Assembly (NCBI GenBank): GCA_904394705.1
Contig: CAJFNJ010000019.1
Coordinates: 1-45,227 of the forward strand
Length of the DNA stretch: 45,227 bases
From: Avimicrobium caecorum
Lineage (GTDB): Bacteria; Bacillota; Clostridia; Oscillospirales; Ruminococcaceae
Direction: 5' to 3'
How positions within the stretch are numbered: position 1 is the first letter of the stretch; each line of letters begins with the position of its first letter. Made by a program: the position numbers and the translations under genes. This document shows positions 14,024-21,670 of this stretch, piece by piece. The notes below the pieces were generated by a model that saw only the letters and a list, made by a program, of their open reading frames with translations, had not been told where the DNA came from and did no database searches.

Positions 14024-14779
14024 ATGAAGCTGATCTCATGGAATGTCAATGGCATCCGAGCCTGTCTGGACAAGGGATTTCTGGACTTCTTCCGGCAGGA
14101 GGACGCGGACTTTTTCTGCATCCAGGAAACCAAGATGCAGCCCGGTCAGGCCGAAGTGGATACCCCCGGCTATCATCAGTACTGGAACAGTGCCGAGCGC
14201 AAGGGCTATTCGGGCACCGCTGTCTTTGCCAAGCGGGAGCCGGTTTCGGTGCGGTACGGCCTGGGCATCGAGGAGCATGACAAGGAGGGCCGGGTCATCA
14301 CCCTGGAGTACCCGGAGTTCTGGCTGGTGACCGTCTACACCCCCAACTCCCAGGCAGAGCTGGCTCGGCTGGACTACCGCTGTCAGTGGGAGGATGTGTT
14401 CCGGGACTATCTCGGACAGCTCAAGGCCCAGAAGCCGGTGATCGTCTGCGGTGACCTCAATGTGGCGCACAAGGAGATCGACCTGAAGAACCCCAAGACC
14501 AATACCAAGAATGCCGGCTTCACACCGGAGGAGCGCCAGAAGATGACCGAGCTGCTGGACAGCGGCTTTGTGGACAGTTTCCGCAAGCTCTACCCCGATG
14601 CCGAGGGGATTTACAGTTGGTGGAGCTACCGGTTCAAGGCCCGGGAAAAGAATGCCGGGTGGCGCATCGACTACTTCCTGGTGTCCGAGGACGCCGGGGA
14701 AAAGATCACCGGGGCAAAAATCTACACCGATGTATTCGGCAGTGACCACTGCCCGGTGGGACTGGAGATCGATCTGTGA
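14024..14779 (+). CDS. xth: Exodeoxyribonuclease III (AP endonuclease)
   Basis: 251 residues. Endonuclease/exonuclease/phosphatase fold with MKLISWNVNGIRACL at the start, FCIQETKMQ (metal-binding Glu), VICGDLNVAHKEIDL (Asp-Asn pair), and the C-terminal SDHCPVGLEI (catalytic Asp-His). It cuts DNA 5' to abasic sites in base-excision repair. ATG 14024 gives the canonical N-terminus; AGGAG lies 10 nt upstream. A TATAAT at 13934-13939 may be its -10, and a hairpin TCCAGGG/CCCTGGA (13985-14005) lies in the leader. The next gene begins on the stop codon, so the two are co-transcribed. Confidence 0.95.
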   Translation: MKLISWNVNGIRACLDKGFLDFFRQEDADFFCIQETKMQPGQAEVDTPGYHQYWNSAERKGYSGTAVFAKREPVSVRYGLGIEEHDKEGRVITLEYPEFWLVTVYTPNSQAELARLDYRCQWEDVFRDYLGQLKAQKPVIVCGDLNVAHKEIDLKNPKTNTKNAGFTPEERQKMTELLDSGFVDSFRKLYPDAEGIYSWWSYRFKAREKNAGWRIDYFLVSEDAGEKITGAKIYTDVFGSDHCPVGLEIDL

Positions 14780-15492
14780 TGCAGTATACAACCGAACGCC
14801 TGCGGCTGCGTCCGCTGGGCATGGAGGATACCGGCGCGGTCTGGGAGCTGGTGTCGGACGAGGCCATCGGCGGACAGCTCTACTGTGGGGTGCAGCGCAC
14901 CCGGGAGGAGGCGGCCCGGCTGGTGCAGGGCTATCTGGACGACCCCGACCGGCTGCCCTTTGCGGTGCTGGAAGGGGAGAGCGGCGCCTTTGCCGGTGTG
15001 CTGGTGCTGCGGCGGTACGGGCCGGCAGCCTGTGAACAGACCCTCTATCTGGGACGGCCCTTCTGGAATAAGGGCTATGCCCGGGAACTGCTGACCTGTT
15101 CCTTTTCCATGGCGGCAGATCTGCTGGGCGCCCGGGAGATCGTCAACTATGTGAGCCTGGACAATATCCCTTCGGTCCGGGTGCAGGAGAGCCTGGGCTT
15201 TGTGCTCTCCGGCACCGAGGAATACCCCGGCTGTCCGGCTGGGGTGGGCATCTTCCGCCGGGCGCTCACTGCCGCTGAGGTGATCCATCCGGGACGATGG
15301 CGGCACTTCAAGGGCGGCGAATACCAGGTGCTGGGCCTGGCCCGGCACAGCGAAACCGGCGAGGACTATGTGGTCTATCAGGCGCTCTACGGCGAGCGGG
15401 GATACTGGGTGCGTCCGGCTTCCATGTGGCTGGAAACGGTCACCCGGGACGGACAGACCCGGCCCCGGTTCGTCTGGATCAGCGGGGAGTGA
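14779..15492 (+). CDS. GNAT acetyltransferase fused to a DUF1653 domain
   Basis: 237 residues from ATG 14779, which overlaps the xth stop (TGATG); GTG 14776 would add one residue. Residues 1-165 are a RimJ/RimL-type GNAT: TERLRLRPLGMEDTG, LYLGRPFWNKGYARELL, NIPSVRVQESLGFVLSG. Residues 172-237 are DUF1653: RWRHFKGGEYQVLGLARHSE, VVYQALYGERGYWVRP and RPRFVWISGE. DUF1653 usually stands alone as a 70-residue protein of unknown function. The fusion, and coupling to exonuclease III, hint that the DUF1653 part may guide substrate choice, but this is inference. No terminator follows before the next promoter. Confidence 0.88.
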   Translation: MQYTTERLRLRPLGMEDTGAVWELVSDEAIGGQLYCGVQRTREEAARLVQGYLDDPDRLPFAVLEGESGAFAGVLVLRRYGPAACEQTLYLGRPFWNKGYARELLTCSFSMAADLLGAREIVNYVSLDNIPSVRVQESLGFVLSGTEEYPGCPAGVGIFRRALTAAEVIHPGRWRHFKGGEYQVLGLARHSETGEDYVVYQALYGERGYWVRPASMWLETVTRDGQTRPRFVWISGE

Positions 15493-15497
15493 ACCGC

Positions 15498-15526
15498 TTG
15501 CGTCCGGGTGTTTTTTGCGGTATACT
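15498..15526 (+). promoter_or_regulatory. Promoter of the hydrogenase-sensor operon
   Basis: TTGCGT (15498-15503), 17-nt spacer, TATACT (15521-15526), 44 nt before the first start codon. Confidence 0.65.
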
Positions 15527-15569
15527 AACCTTGTTAATTATGTAACGATTCAGGCGGAGGGATAGAACC

Positions 15570-15821
15570 ATGGATATTTACATCTGCATCGGCAGTTCCT
15601 GCCATCTCAAAGGGTCCCGGTCGGTGATCGAAAAGATGGAGGAACGCATCCGCCGGGAGCATCTGGAGGACCGGGTGAACATCCGGGGATCGTTCTGTAT
15701 GGGAAACTGCACCGATGGCGTCTGTGTCCGGGTCGGGGAAAAGACGGTCACCGGCGTGAATGCGGAAAACTTCGATGAAAAATTTGAAACCGAGATACTG
15801 GGAGAGCTGAGAGATGAGTGA
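15570..15821 (+). CDS. Thioredoxin-like 2Fe-2S ferredoxin (NuoE/HydC-like)
   Basis: 83 residues. Four Cys in the thioredoxin-like ferredoxin pattern: CIGSSC at 6-11 region, then FCMGNC about 35 residues later, the arrangement of the C-terminal domain of NuoE and of small HydC-like subunits that bind one 2Fe-2S cluster. It would pass electrons to or from the hydrogenase-like protein encoded next; the two genes overlap by 8 nt, so they are translationally coupled. ATG 15570 follows GGCGGAGGGATAG. A free-standing domain of this kind ahead of a PAS-type hydrogenase is typical of group C (sensory) [FeFe]-hydrogenase loci. Confidence 0.85.
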   Translation: MDIYICIGSSCHLKGSRSVIEKMEERIRREHLEDRVNIRGSFCMGNCTDGVCVRVGEKTVTGVNAENFDEKFETEILGELRDE

Positions 15822-17502
15822 ACTGCTGCTCCTCAAAAAAGAGGATTGTAAAAGCTGTTATAAATGCATCCGGGAATGCGCGCTGAAATCCATCCGGTTT
15901 TCCGAAAACCGGGCACAGATTGTCGAGCGGGAGTGTGTCTACTGCGGACACTGCTATGTCACCTGCCCCCAGAGCGCCAAGGAGATCCGCCGGGATACCG
16001 ATAAGGCCAAGGCTCTGATCGCCTCGGGCCGTCCGGTGATCGTCAGCCTGGCGCCCTCCTTTATTGCCGACTTCGGCGTGGGCGGTCTGGACGGCATGCG
16101 TCAGGCGCTTCTCAAACTGGGCTTTGCCGATGTGGAGGAGACTGCCCGGGGTGCCAGGATCGTCAAGACCGAATATGAGCGCATGATCGCCTCGGGAGAA
16201 CACAAGCTCATCATCTCCTCCTGCTGCCACAGCGTCAACCTGCTGATCCAGAAGCGCTATCCCCAGGCTTTGCCCTATCTGGCAAAGGTGGATTCCCCCA
16301 TGCTCGCCCATGCCAAGAGCATCAAGGAGCGGATACCGGGCAGCGCCGTGGTATTCATCGGCCCCTGCATCTCCAAGAAGGACGAGGCGGAGCAGTACGG
16401 TCAGGTGGACTGTGTGCTCACCTTTGATGAGTTCATCGACTGGCTGGCAGAGGAGGGCATCGAACTGCCCGCCGGAGAACAGCCCGACGGCACCGAGGCC
16501 CGGAGCCGGTTCTTCCCCACAGCGGGAGGCATTATCCGGTCGATGAATCTGGACGACGGGTTCAGCTATATCCCCATCGACGGTCTGCGCCGGTGCATGG
16601 ACGCCCTGGAGGAGATCGAGCGGGGCGGCATGCAGAACTGCTTTGTGGAGATGAATGCCTGCGAGGGCAGCTGCATCGGCGGTCCGGTCATGCACCGGTA
16701 CCACAGCGCGCCCATCATCTGCAAGACCCGGGTGGAACAGTACAGCGGCAAGAGCGGCCGGGACTTTGACGACCAGCCGGCAGACGATCTGCGCAAGTCG
16801 ATGCAGTACATCGGTTCAGGCGCGGTGAAGCCCGGCGAGGCCGCCATCCAGGAAGTGCTGCACAAGCTGGGCAAGTACCGTCCCGAGGACGAGCTCAACT
16901 GCGGTACCTGCGGATACAGCACCTGCCGGGAAAAGGCCATTGCGGTCTGCCAGGGCAAGGCCGACCTGACCATGTGCCTGCCCTTCCTCAAGGCGAGGGC
17001 AGAGAGCTTCTCGGGCGCCATTCTGGACAACACCCCCAACGCCATCATGGCAATGGATACCAAGCTGATCATCCAGCAGGCCAACGAGTCGGCAGCCCGG
17101 CTGTTCGGCATGGAGAGTCCCCGGGAGATGGTGGGCATGCCCATCGATGCCATTCTGGGCACGGTGGAATATCTCCAGGCCATTGACGGCGAGCGTCCGG
17201 ACGGCCCCATCCGCCACTACCTGCCCGAGTATGACAAGTATGTGGAGGAGACCATCGCCTTTGACCCGGAATACAACCTGGTGATCAGCATCATCAAGGA
17301 CATCACCGACGAGACCCGCCGGGAACAGGAACTGGACAAGGAGCGCCGCCGGACAGCAGAGCTGGCGGACCGTGTGATCGAAAAGCAGATGCGGGTGGCA
17401 CAGGAGATCGCCTCGCTGCTGGGCGAGACCACAGCGGAGACCAAGATTGCCCTGACCCGGCTGAAGGATACCATTGAACCGGGCGGGGAGGTGAAGCGAT
17501 GA
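15814..17502 (+). CDS. Putative sensory [FeFe]-hydrogenase (HydS-like) with PAS domain
   Basis: 562 residues. Order: two 4Fe-4S motifs (C12, C15, C18, C22 and C41, C44, C47, C51); H-cluster domain with all four ligand positions, L1 SSCCHSV (C137/C138), L2 IGPCISKKDEA (C185), L3 MNACEGSCIGGP (C283, C287); a further 4Fe-4S module CGTCGYSTC...C...C (C363-C388); a PAS domain (about 398-500, SGAILDNTPNAIMAMDT); and a C-terminal coiled coil with RVAQEIASLLGETTAETK. The PAS end and lack of quinone or bifurcating partners match group C sensory hydrogenases rather than catalytic ones. Unlike some HydS, the Cys before the L1 ligand (proton-shuttle position in catalytic enzymes) is kept. Its stop overlaps the next start (ATGA). 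Confidence 0.88.
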   Translation: MSELLLLKKEDCKSCYKCIRECALKSIRFSENRAQIVERECVYCGHCYVTCPQSAKEIRRDTDKAKALIASGRPVIVSLAPSFIADFGVGGLDGMRQALLKLGFADVEETARGARIVKTEYERMIASGEHKLIISSCCHSVNLLIQKRYPQALPYLAKVDSPMLAHAKSIKERIPGSAVVFIGPCISKKDEAEQYGQVDCVLTFDEFIDWLAEEGIELPAGEQPDGTEARSRFFPTAGGIIRSMNLDDGFSYIPIDGLRRCMDALEEIERGGMQNCFVEMNACEGSCIGGPVMHRYHSAPIICKTRVEQYSGKSGRDFDDQPADDLRKSMQYIGSGAVKPGEAAIQEVLHKLGKYRPEDELNCGTCGYSTCREKAIAVCQGKADLTMCLPFLKARAESFSGAILDNTPNAIMAMDTKLIIQQANESAARLFGMESPREMVGMPIDAILGTVEYLQAIDGERPDGPIRHYLPEYDKYVEETIAFDPEYNLVISIIKDITDETRREQELDKERRRTAELADRVIEKQMRVAQEIASLLGETTAETKIALTRLKDTIEPGGEVKR

Positions 17503-18668
17503 ACGGCCTCACAGCGGAAGTGGGCTATGTGAGCCTCATCAAAAAGGGAGAGGAACTCTGCGGCGACCGGGTGGAAACCGTGCGGTTCGAGGACAGCACC
17601 ACCCTGGTACTGGCAGACGGCCTGGGCAGCGGTGTCAAGGCGAATATTCTCTCGACGCTGACCTCCAAGATCATCGCCACCATGATGGCAAGCGGCATGC
17701 CGGTGGAGGAGTGTGTGCGCACTGTCACCCGTACCCTGCCCATCTGCAAGGTGCGCAAGGTGGCCTATTCCACCTTCACCGTCATGCAGGTGAACCACCA
17801 GGACGAGATGACCCTGCTCCAGTTCGACAACCCCTCGGTGATCCTGCTCCGGGGCGGCGTATCCATCCACTATCCCCAGGAGGAGCTGGTCATCGACGGC
17901 AAGAAGGTCATCAAGAGCGTGGTGAAGGTCAAGCCCAACGACATCTTCCTCACCATGAGTGACGGCGCCCTCTATGCCGGCGTGGGCAAGATGTACAACT
18001 ACGGCTGGCAGCGGGACAACATCATCGACTATCTGGAGGCCCGGTACGAACCGGATCTCTCGGCGAAGATGGCCTGCACTATCATTGCTGAGGAGTGCGA
18101 CCGGCTCTATGACCATGCCCCGGGAGACGATACCACTGTGGCAGCCATCCGCATCCGGCCCCGGCAGACGGTGAGCCTGATGATCGGCCCGCCGGAACAC
18201 CCCGAGGACGACCAGAAAGCGGTGGAGGAGCTGCTCGACGGCGGCGGCAAGACCATTGTCTGCGGCGGCACCACCTCGAATCTGGTGGCCCGGGTGCTGG
18301 ATAAGCCCCTGATTCCCACCATTGAGTACTTTGACCCCGAGATCCCGCCCACGGCGAAGATCCAGGGCATCGATCTGGTGACCGAAGGGGTCATCACCAT
18401 CGGTCATGTGCTCAAGCTCGCCAAGGGTTACCTGGAGAACGAGGATCTCTCCACTGCCTGGGCCGGCGAAAAGGACGGTGCCTCCCGGATTGCCCAGCTG
18501 CTCTTTGAGGAGGCCACCGAAATCCGGTTCATTGTGGGACGGGCCATCAACCCCGCCCATCAGAACCCCGACCTGCCCATCAGCATTGTCATCAAGATGG
18601 GACTGATTGATGAACTGGCGGAGATCCTCCGGAAAATGGGCAAGCAGGTCACTGTTTCCTATTATTGA
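17499..18668 (+). CDS. SpoIIE-type PP2C serine phosphatase linked to the hydrogenase sensor
   Basis: 389 residues. The PP2C-like domain (about 1-225) has metal-binding VLADGLGSGVKAN, then FLTMSDGALYAGVG and PGDDTTVAAIRI. Residues 230-389 form a second domain not recognised by name, with VCGGTTSNLVARVL, PTAKIQGIDLVTEGVITIGH and a closing segment IKMGLIDELAEIL; this domain recurs, as far as remembered, in phosphatases next to HydS genes. ATGA overlap with the hydrogenase gene shows tight coupling, so it is the likely output: dephosphorylating an anti-sigma antagonist or other Ser/Thr-phosphoprotein in response to hydrogen or redox state (inference). No partner kinase or anti-sigma factor is in the window. 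Confidence 0.87.
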   Translation: MNGLTAEVGYVSLIKKGEELCGDRVETVRFEDSTTLVLADGLGSGVKANILSTLTSKIIATMMASGMPVEECVRTVTRTLPICKVRKVAYSTFTVMQVNHQDEMTLLQFDNPSVILLRGGVSIHYPQEELVIDGKKVIKSVVKVKPNDIFLTMSDGALYAGVGKMYNYGWQRDNIIDYLEARYEPDLSAKMACTIIAEECDRLYDHAPGDDTTVAAIRIRPRQTVSLMIGPPEHPEDDQKAVEELLDGGGKTIVCGGTTSNLVARVLDKPLIPTIEYFDPEIPPTAKIQGIDLVTEGVITIGHVLKLAKGYLENEDLSTAWAGEKDGASRIAQLLFEEATEIRFIVGRAINPAHQNPDLPISIVIKMGLIDELAEILRKMGKQVTVSYY

Positions 18669-18733
18669 TCCCTCCGGCGCAGGGCTGCGGCCTTTCAGGC
18701 GGCGTGTGACCCTGTCCTTCACAGAATCCAATC

Positions 18734-18768
18734 AGGCGTCTTTCTTCCCCGGAAGAAGGACGCCTTTC
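18734..18768 (+). terminator. Terminator of the hydrogenase-sensor operon
   Basis: AGGCGTC (18734-18740) pairs with GACGCCT (18759-18765), inner pairs TTCTTCC/GGAAGAA, then TTT. Confidence 0.75.
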
Positions 18769-18861
18769 TGCACTCCGGCAGCCGACTGCACAAAATCCTG
18801 TTCCCGCAGACTGCCGGGTTTGTGTTTCTGACGAAATATGTAAAAATCCTCCTGCCCTGTC

Positions 18862-18905
18862 TTGACAGCCGGATAGGGGGTGGATAAAATGTTAGTTAAG
18901 GCTAA
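18862..18905 (+). promoter_or_regulatory. feo promoter with DtxR-type box 1
   Basis: TTGACA (18862-18867), 17 nt, TAAAAT (18885-18890). TTAG-N6-CTAA (18892-18905) lies over the predicted start, the layout of iron-dependent repression by a DtxR/IdeR-family protein. Confidence 0.75.
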
Positions 18906-18912
18906 GTTGTAT

Positions 18913-18970
18913 GGCTCCGGGTCTTTTACAGGGCCCGGGACACATAGAATGGCAACAGAGCCGGATTTTT
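18913..18970 (+). promoter_or_regulatory. Hairpin with T run in the feo leader (possible attenuator)
   Basis: GGCTC (18913-18917) can pair with GAGCC (18958-18962), with an inner CCGGG/CCCGG stem, and the region ends in GGATTTTTTT. This looks like a weak terminator between box 1 and box 2. Confidence 0.4.
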
Positions 18971-18982
18971 TTGTAAGATAAG

Positions 18983-18996
18983 TTAGCTTAGACTAA
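18983..18996 (+). promoter_or_regulatory. DtxR-type box 2
   Basis: TTAGCTTAGACTAA, again TTAG-N6-CTAA, 21 nt before the feoA start. A second weak promoter TTGTAA (18971-18976)-17-TAAATT (18994-18999) would have this box in its spacer. Confidence 0.65.
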
Positions 18997-19016
18997 ATTG
19001 TGAGGCGGGATAGAAT

Positions 19017-19256
19017 ATGACACTGAGTGAACTGAAGATCGGCGAAAGTGCTGTGGTAACCGCGGTGGGCGGGGAAGGCATTCTGCGCCGGCGTCTGCTG
19101 GATATGGGCATCACCCCCAAGACAAAGCTGATGGTGCGCAAGATGGCGCCGCTGGGCGATCCCATTGAGATCCGCATCCGGGGGTATGAACTGACCCTGC
19201 GCAAAGAGGACGCTGCCAAGATCACCGTAGAAAAGCTCAGTGAGAGCGGAAAGTGA
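19017..19256 (+). CDS. feoA: Ferrous iron transport protein A
   Basis: 79 residues, SH3-like FeoA fold: LSELKIGESAVVTAVGG, RRRLLDMGITPKTKLMV, APLGDPIEIRIRGYELTLRK are all typical. FeoA is a small cytosolic protein that binds the FeoB G domain and modulates iron uptake. ATG preceded by GAGGCGG. It opens the feoA-feoB-Cys-rich operon, with FeoB starting 11 nt after its stop. Control by iron through DtxR-type boxes is visible upstream. Confidence 0.95.
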   Translation: MTLSELKIGESAVVTAVGGEGILRRRLLDMGITPKTKLMVRKMAPLGDPIEIRIRGYELTLRKEDAAKITVEKLSESGK

Positions 19257-19267
19257 GGGGAACTGCC

Positions 19268-21277
19268 ATGACATTTGCTCTGATCGGAAACCAGAACTGC
19301 GGCAAGACCACCCTCTTCAACCAGCTCACCGGCAGCAACCAGCATGTGGGCAACTTCCCGGGCGTCACCGTGGATAAGAAGGAAGGCACCATCAAGAATT
19401 CCGGCGGCGCTGTGGTAGTGGATCTGCCGGGCATCTATTCCATCTCCCCCTATACCATGGAGGAGATCGTCACCCGGGATTACCTGCTGGGCGGCGAGCC
19501 GGACGGCATCATCAACATTGTGGACGCCACCAACATCGAGCGCAACCTCTACCTGACTCTGCAGCTGCTGGAGCTGGAGATGCCCATGGTAGTGGCGCTC
19601 AACATGATGGACGAGGTAGCGGGCAGCGGCGGCAGCATCGACATCCAGAAGATCTCCGCCGGACTGGGTGTGCCGGTGGTGCCCATCTCCGCCTCCAAGA
19701 ATGAGGGTGTCGCCGAACTGGTGACTGTGGCCCTGCGCACGGTCCAGAACAACGAACGCCCCAAGCACCATGACTTCTGCAAGGGCGAGGTACACCGGGC
19801 GATCCACTCCCTGGCGCACATGATCGAGGACCATGCCGAGGAGAAGAAGATCCCACTGCGGTTCGCCGCCACCAAGCTGGTGGAGGGCGACGAGGCGATG
19901 ATGGACAAACTGGAGATCAACCAGAATGAACGGGAGATCGTCCAGCATGTGGCAGATGAGATGGAGGCCGCCCTCGGCACCGACCGGGAAGCTGCCCTGG
20001 CGGATATGCGGTACAGCTATATCGAGCAGATCTGCGCCGGAGCGGTTCACAAACCCGGCGATACCGCCGAACAGCTGCGGTCGGTACAGATCGACCGTAT
20101 CCTCACCCACAAGGTATTTGCCATCCCGATCTTCCTGGGCATCATGCTGCTGGTGTTCTGGCTCACCTTCGGCGTGGTGGGTTCCACCCTCAGCGACCTG
20201 TTTGCCGCGGGCATCAGCCTGGTGACCAACCTGGCCGATGAAGCCCTGACCCGGCTGGATGTGGCTCCCATGCTCCATGCCCTCATCATCGACGGCATCT
20301 TTGCCGGCGTGGGCAGTGTGCTGGGCTTCATGCCCACCATTGTGACGCTGTTCTTCTTCCTCTCCATTCTCGAGGACAGCGGCTATATGGCCCGTGTGGC
20401 CTTTGTCATGGATAAGCTGCTCCGGAAGATCGGCCTGTCCGGGCGCTCCTTTGTGCCCATGGTCATCGGCTTCGGTTGCAGTGTCCCGGCAATCATGGCC
20501 TCCCGTACCCTCTCCAGTGAGCGGGACCGCAAGATGACCATCCTGCTCACCCCCTTCATGTCCTGTTCCGCCAAGCTGCCCATTTACAGCGTCTTTACCG
20601 CTGCTTTCTTCCCGGAGCACGGCGCGCTGGTGATGATGGCACTCTATGTCACCGGTATGGTGGTGGCAATTCTGGTGGGACTGCTCCTCAAGGGGACCAT
20701 CTTCAAGGGCAATCCCATTCCCTTTGTCATGGAACTGCCTGCTTACCGTCTGCCCTCGGCCCAGAATGTGCTGCGCCACATGTGGGAAAAAGCCAAGGAC
20801 TTTGTGGTAAAGGCATTTACAATCATCTTTGTGGCGACTATAATTGTATGGGTACTTCAGAACTTCAGTACGCATCTTTCCATCGTCACCGACAGCTCGG
20901 ACAGCATCCTGGCTGCCATCGGTCAGGTGATCGCCCCGGTATTTGCGCCGCTGGGCTTCGGCGACTGGCGTGCCGCCACCGCTCTCATCACCGGCCTGAT
21001 GGCAAAGGAAACCGTTGTCAGCACCCTGGCTGTGCTGATGAATGTGGGCGAACCTGCTATGCTGGTGCCGGTACTGTCCCAGCTCTTTACTCCGCTGGCG
21101 GCAGTGAGCTTCCTGGTATTCACCCTGCTGTATATGCCCTGTGTGGCAGCTATGGCAGCAGTGCGCCGGGAACTGGGCAGCCTGCGGGGCGCCGCTGCGG
21201 CAATGGCCTTCCAGACCAGTGTGGCCTGGGTGGCTGCGTTCCTGGTCTACCAGGTGGGAATGCTGCTGGGCTTCTGA
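19268..21277 (+). CDS. feoB: Ferrous iron transporter FeoB
   Basis: 669 residues. N-terminal G domain: G1 GNQNCGKTT (7-15), G2 region FPGVTVDKKEG, G3 DLPGIYS, G4 NMMD; then a helical linker and a membrane domain of about eight to ten spans with the two Gate motifs (GFGCSVPAIMASRTL and the repeat near KETVVSTLAVL). It imports Fe2+ across the cytoplasmic membrane. ATG 19268 has GAGGGGAA upstream; an in-frame GTG at 19253 lies inside the feoA stop region and has no separate binding site. The Cys in GFGCSVP, implicated in iron passage, is present. Operon with feoA and a small Cys-rich peptide gene. Confidence 0.96.
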   Translation: MTFALIGNQNCGKTTLFNQLTGSNQHVGNFPGVTVDKKEGTIKNSGGAVVVDLPGIYSISPYTMEEIVTRDYLLGGEPDGIINIVDATNIERNLYLTLQLLELEMPMVVALNMMDEVAGSGGSIDIQKISAGLGVPVVPISASKNEGVAELVTVALRTVQNNERPKHHDFCKGEVHRAIHSLAHMIEDHAEEKKIPLRFAATKLVEGDEAMMDKLEINQNEREIVQHVADEMEAALGTDREAALADMRYSYIEQICAGAVHKPGDTAEQLRSVQIDRILTHKVFAIPIFLGIMLLVFWLTFGVVGSTLSDLFAAGISLVTNLADEALTRLDVAPMLHALIIDGIFAGVGSVLGFMPTIVTLFFFLSILEDSGYMARVAFVMDKLLRKIGLSGRSFVPMVIGFGCSVPAIMASRTLSSERDRKMTILLTPFMSCSAKLPIYSVFTAAFFPEHGALVMMALYVTGMVVAILVGLLLKGTIFKGNPIPFVMELPAYRLPSAQNVLRHMWEKAKDFVVKAFTIIFVATIIVWVLQNFSTHLSIVTDSSDSILAAIGQVIAPVFAPLGFGDWRAATALITGLMAKETVVSTLAVLMNVGEPAMLVPVLSQLFTPLAAVSFLVFTLLYMPCVAAMAAVRRELGSLRGAAAAMAFQTSVAWVAAFLVYQVGMLLGF

Positions 21278-21310
21278 GTGGAATTATCAGAATTACGGAG
21301 GCATCAGATC

Positions 21311-21475
21311 ATGCAGAATGTCATTCTTCTGGCGGTAGTATGTGTGGGCTTTTTCTATGCGCTCTACCGTGTCTATAAGAATTCCGACGGCACCGAAGGC
21401 AGCTCCGGCTGCGGCGGCAACTGTATGCACTGCCCGATGGCAGGCGGCTGCGGTTCCCGCAAGGACGAACAGTAA
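21311..21475 (+). CDS. FeoB-associated Cys-rich membrane peptide
   Basis: 54 residues from ATG 21311 with GGAGG 9 nt upstream. One N-terminal membrane helix (NVILLAVVCVGFFYALYRVY) is followed by a short Cys-rich end, SGCGGNCMHCPMAGGCG, with five Cys. This is the FeoB-associated Cys-rich family common in Firmicutes, thought to handle or deliver Fe2+ next to FeoB, in place of FeoC. Third gene of the feo operon, then a strong terminator. Confidence 0.88.
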   Translation: MQNVILLAVVCVGFFYALYRVYKNSDGTEGSSGCGGNCMHCPMAGGCGSRKDEQ

Positions 21476-21485
21476 CAGACCACAG

Positions 21486-21526
21486 AAAGGACAGTACAGC
21501 CCGAACGGACGGTACTGTCCTTTTTT
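21486..21526 (+). terminator. Terminator of the feo operon
   Basis: AGGACAGTAC (21488-21497) pairs with GTACTGTCCT (21512-21521), then a T run. Confidence 0.9.
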
Positions 21527-21670
21527 GTGGGGACGGCAGGTTTTCACAGTTCTGGTCTGTTATTTCCAGCCGGAACATGATAGAATAGCCGGGAGCGGGC
21601 GATTCTGCCCGCCAAGCGAAGTTTTCCCCCGGGGGACAGCCCGGGAATTCCCATGCGTTGAGGACAATCT

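Larger units (their letters stand above)
18669..19016. other. 348-bp spacer: terminator, feo promoter and iron boxes
   Basis: No gene. Contains the terminator of the sensor operon, the feo promoter, two DtxR-type boxes and a leader hairpin, each listed separately. Confidence 0.7.

Noticed and set aside
15814..17502. Catalytic electron-bifurcating or fermentative hydrogenase
   Set aside because: No HydB/HydA-type partners, and the C-terminal PAS plus phosphatase neighbour point to sensing; though catalysis is not excluded.
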